DNA from: JBILVQ01 sp044370375
Lineage (GTDB): Bacteria; Bacteroidota; Bacteroidia; UBA4408
Reading direction: 5' to 3'
Assembly (NCBI GenBank): GCA_044370375.1
Contig: JBILVQ010000206.1
Span: 1 to 5,393, forward strand
Length of the DNA: 5,393 nucleotides
Shown: piece by piece, positions 4,984 to 5,393 of the stretch
Layout: every line of letters starts with the position of its first letter
Position numbering within the stretch: position 1 is the stretch's first letter
Translations under genes and position numbers: made by a program
Notes under the pieces: generated by a model
Database searches by the model: none
What the model was told of the DNA's origin: nothing
What the model saw: only the letters and a program-made list of their open reading frames with translations

Positions 4984-5393
4984 TGCCATTATATTCTTAA
5001 TCCACTGAACAAATGTTAAGAAATAGCTTCATTAATTCGTTTCTTTGTTTATCCCATATTACGCATTCGAAATGCTTAATTGAATAAACTTTTGTAAATC
5101 ACCGATTTTTACAAATCGCTTCAACAACACTAAATAGGGATTACCCTTTCCGAAGCAAGTTTGGAACAGGCAATGGAATCATCAGAAAATACTTGAAAAT
5201 TTTATAATGATTAATTTGGGTTTATTGAGATATATAATTGGAATTGAAAAAAACCTAGTCTTTGCAAATACTTTACTCATTTGACAAATTGAAAAAATTA
5301 AAATGTACCTAAATTCTCAAAGTTTCCAATGAGATGTAACATTCTGATTTTACTATTTTCGGTAAGTCGAATTTTGATGATTGAATCAGGAAA
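4984..5393. other. Intergenic region with inverted repeats; no assignable gene
   Basis: No convincing gene is seen. The region holds overlapping inverted repeats at 5091-5118 (TTTGTAAA with TTTACAAA, and alternatively CGATTT with AAATCG), a small GCATT/AATGC hairpin at 5063-5075 and an AGGG-N4-CCCT symmetric site at 5136-5147. These may be operators for the barrel operon, but they lie over 110 nt upstream of its probable start site. At the right edge several frames are open on both strands, so a gene crossing the border is possible but its strand cannot be decided. Confidence 0.35.

Noticed and set aside
5298..5393. A gene crossing the right edge (minus frames ending at 5298 or in frame 2, or a + start ATG at 5329)
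   Set aside because: Two minus frames and one plus frame are all open over fewer than 35 codons in AT-rich DNA, with no recognisable motif to choose between them.
1..5393. tRNA, rRNA or CRISPR array
   Set aside because: No cloverleaf, no ribosomal RNA signature, and no regularly spaced identical repeats with unique spacers. The motif cluster at 273-464 is too degenerate and partly inverted.

Overview
The window looks like an accessory, rearranged stretch of a Bacteroidota chromosome (Cytophaga/Flavobacteria/Chitinophaga type). The grounds are AT-rich DNA, starts without clear Shine-Dalgarno sequences, a perfect TAnnTTTG-type -7 promoter box before one gene and a near match before another, a DUF6597-type AraC regulator, and several small outer-membrane beta-barrels with signal peptides cut before Gln. 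The genus cannot be told from this sequence.

Layout. (1) Positions 1-162 (+) are the tail of a gene cut by the left edge, followed by a perfect 12-bp hairpin. (2) Positions 163-836 hold no convincing gene. They contain a small cluster of degenerate 22-nt motifs (three direct, one inverted) that resembles the collapsed ends of an insertion sequence, the first copy of a ~200-bp degenerate direct repeat, and a likely terminator for the next gene. (3) Positions 837-2232 (-) carry an AraC-family regulator and, downstream of it, a lipoprotein with a glyoxalase/VOC fold that has its own promoter. This two-gene module lies between the two repeat copies. (4) Positions 2233-2975 hold the second repeat copy and the 3' tail of a group II intron on the + strand: the last ~56 codons of the intron reverse transcriptase/maturase, then a textbook domain V and a domain VI with a bulged branch-point adenosine. 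The 5' part of the intron is missing. (5) Positions 2976-4951 (-) are a tight operon of three small exported beta-barrel-like proteins. (6) Positions 4952-5393 hold the probable operon promoter and some inverted repeats; any gene crossing the right edge cannot be assigned.

How the parts work together. The AraC protein may control the adjacent VOC lipoprotein, since the gene pair is compact and co-oriented and sits within repeats like a transferable module; this is inference. The three barrel genes have 14- and 18-nt gaps and are probably transcribed together from near 4970, and their products should sit in the outer membrane. No substrate can be assigned. The most informative non-coding observation is the 5'-truncated intron, whose D5/D6 catalytic and branch-site elements are preserved and whose domain VI is unusually large.
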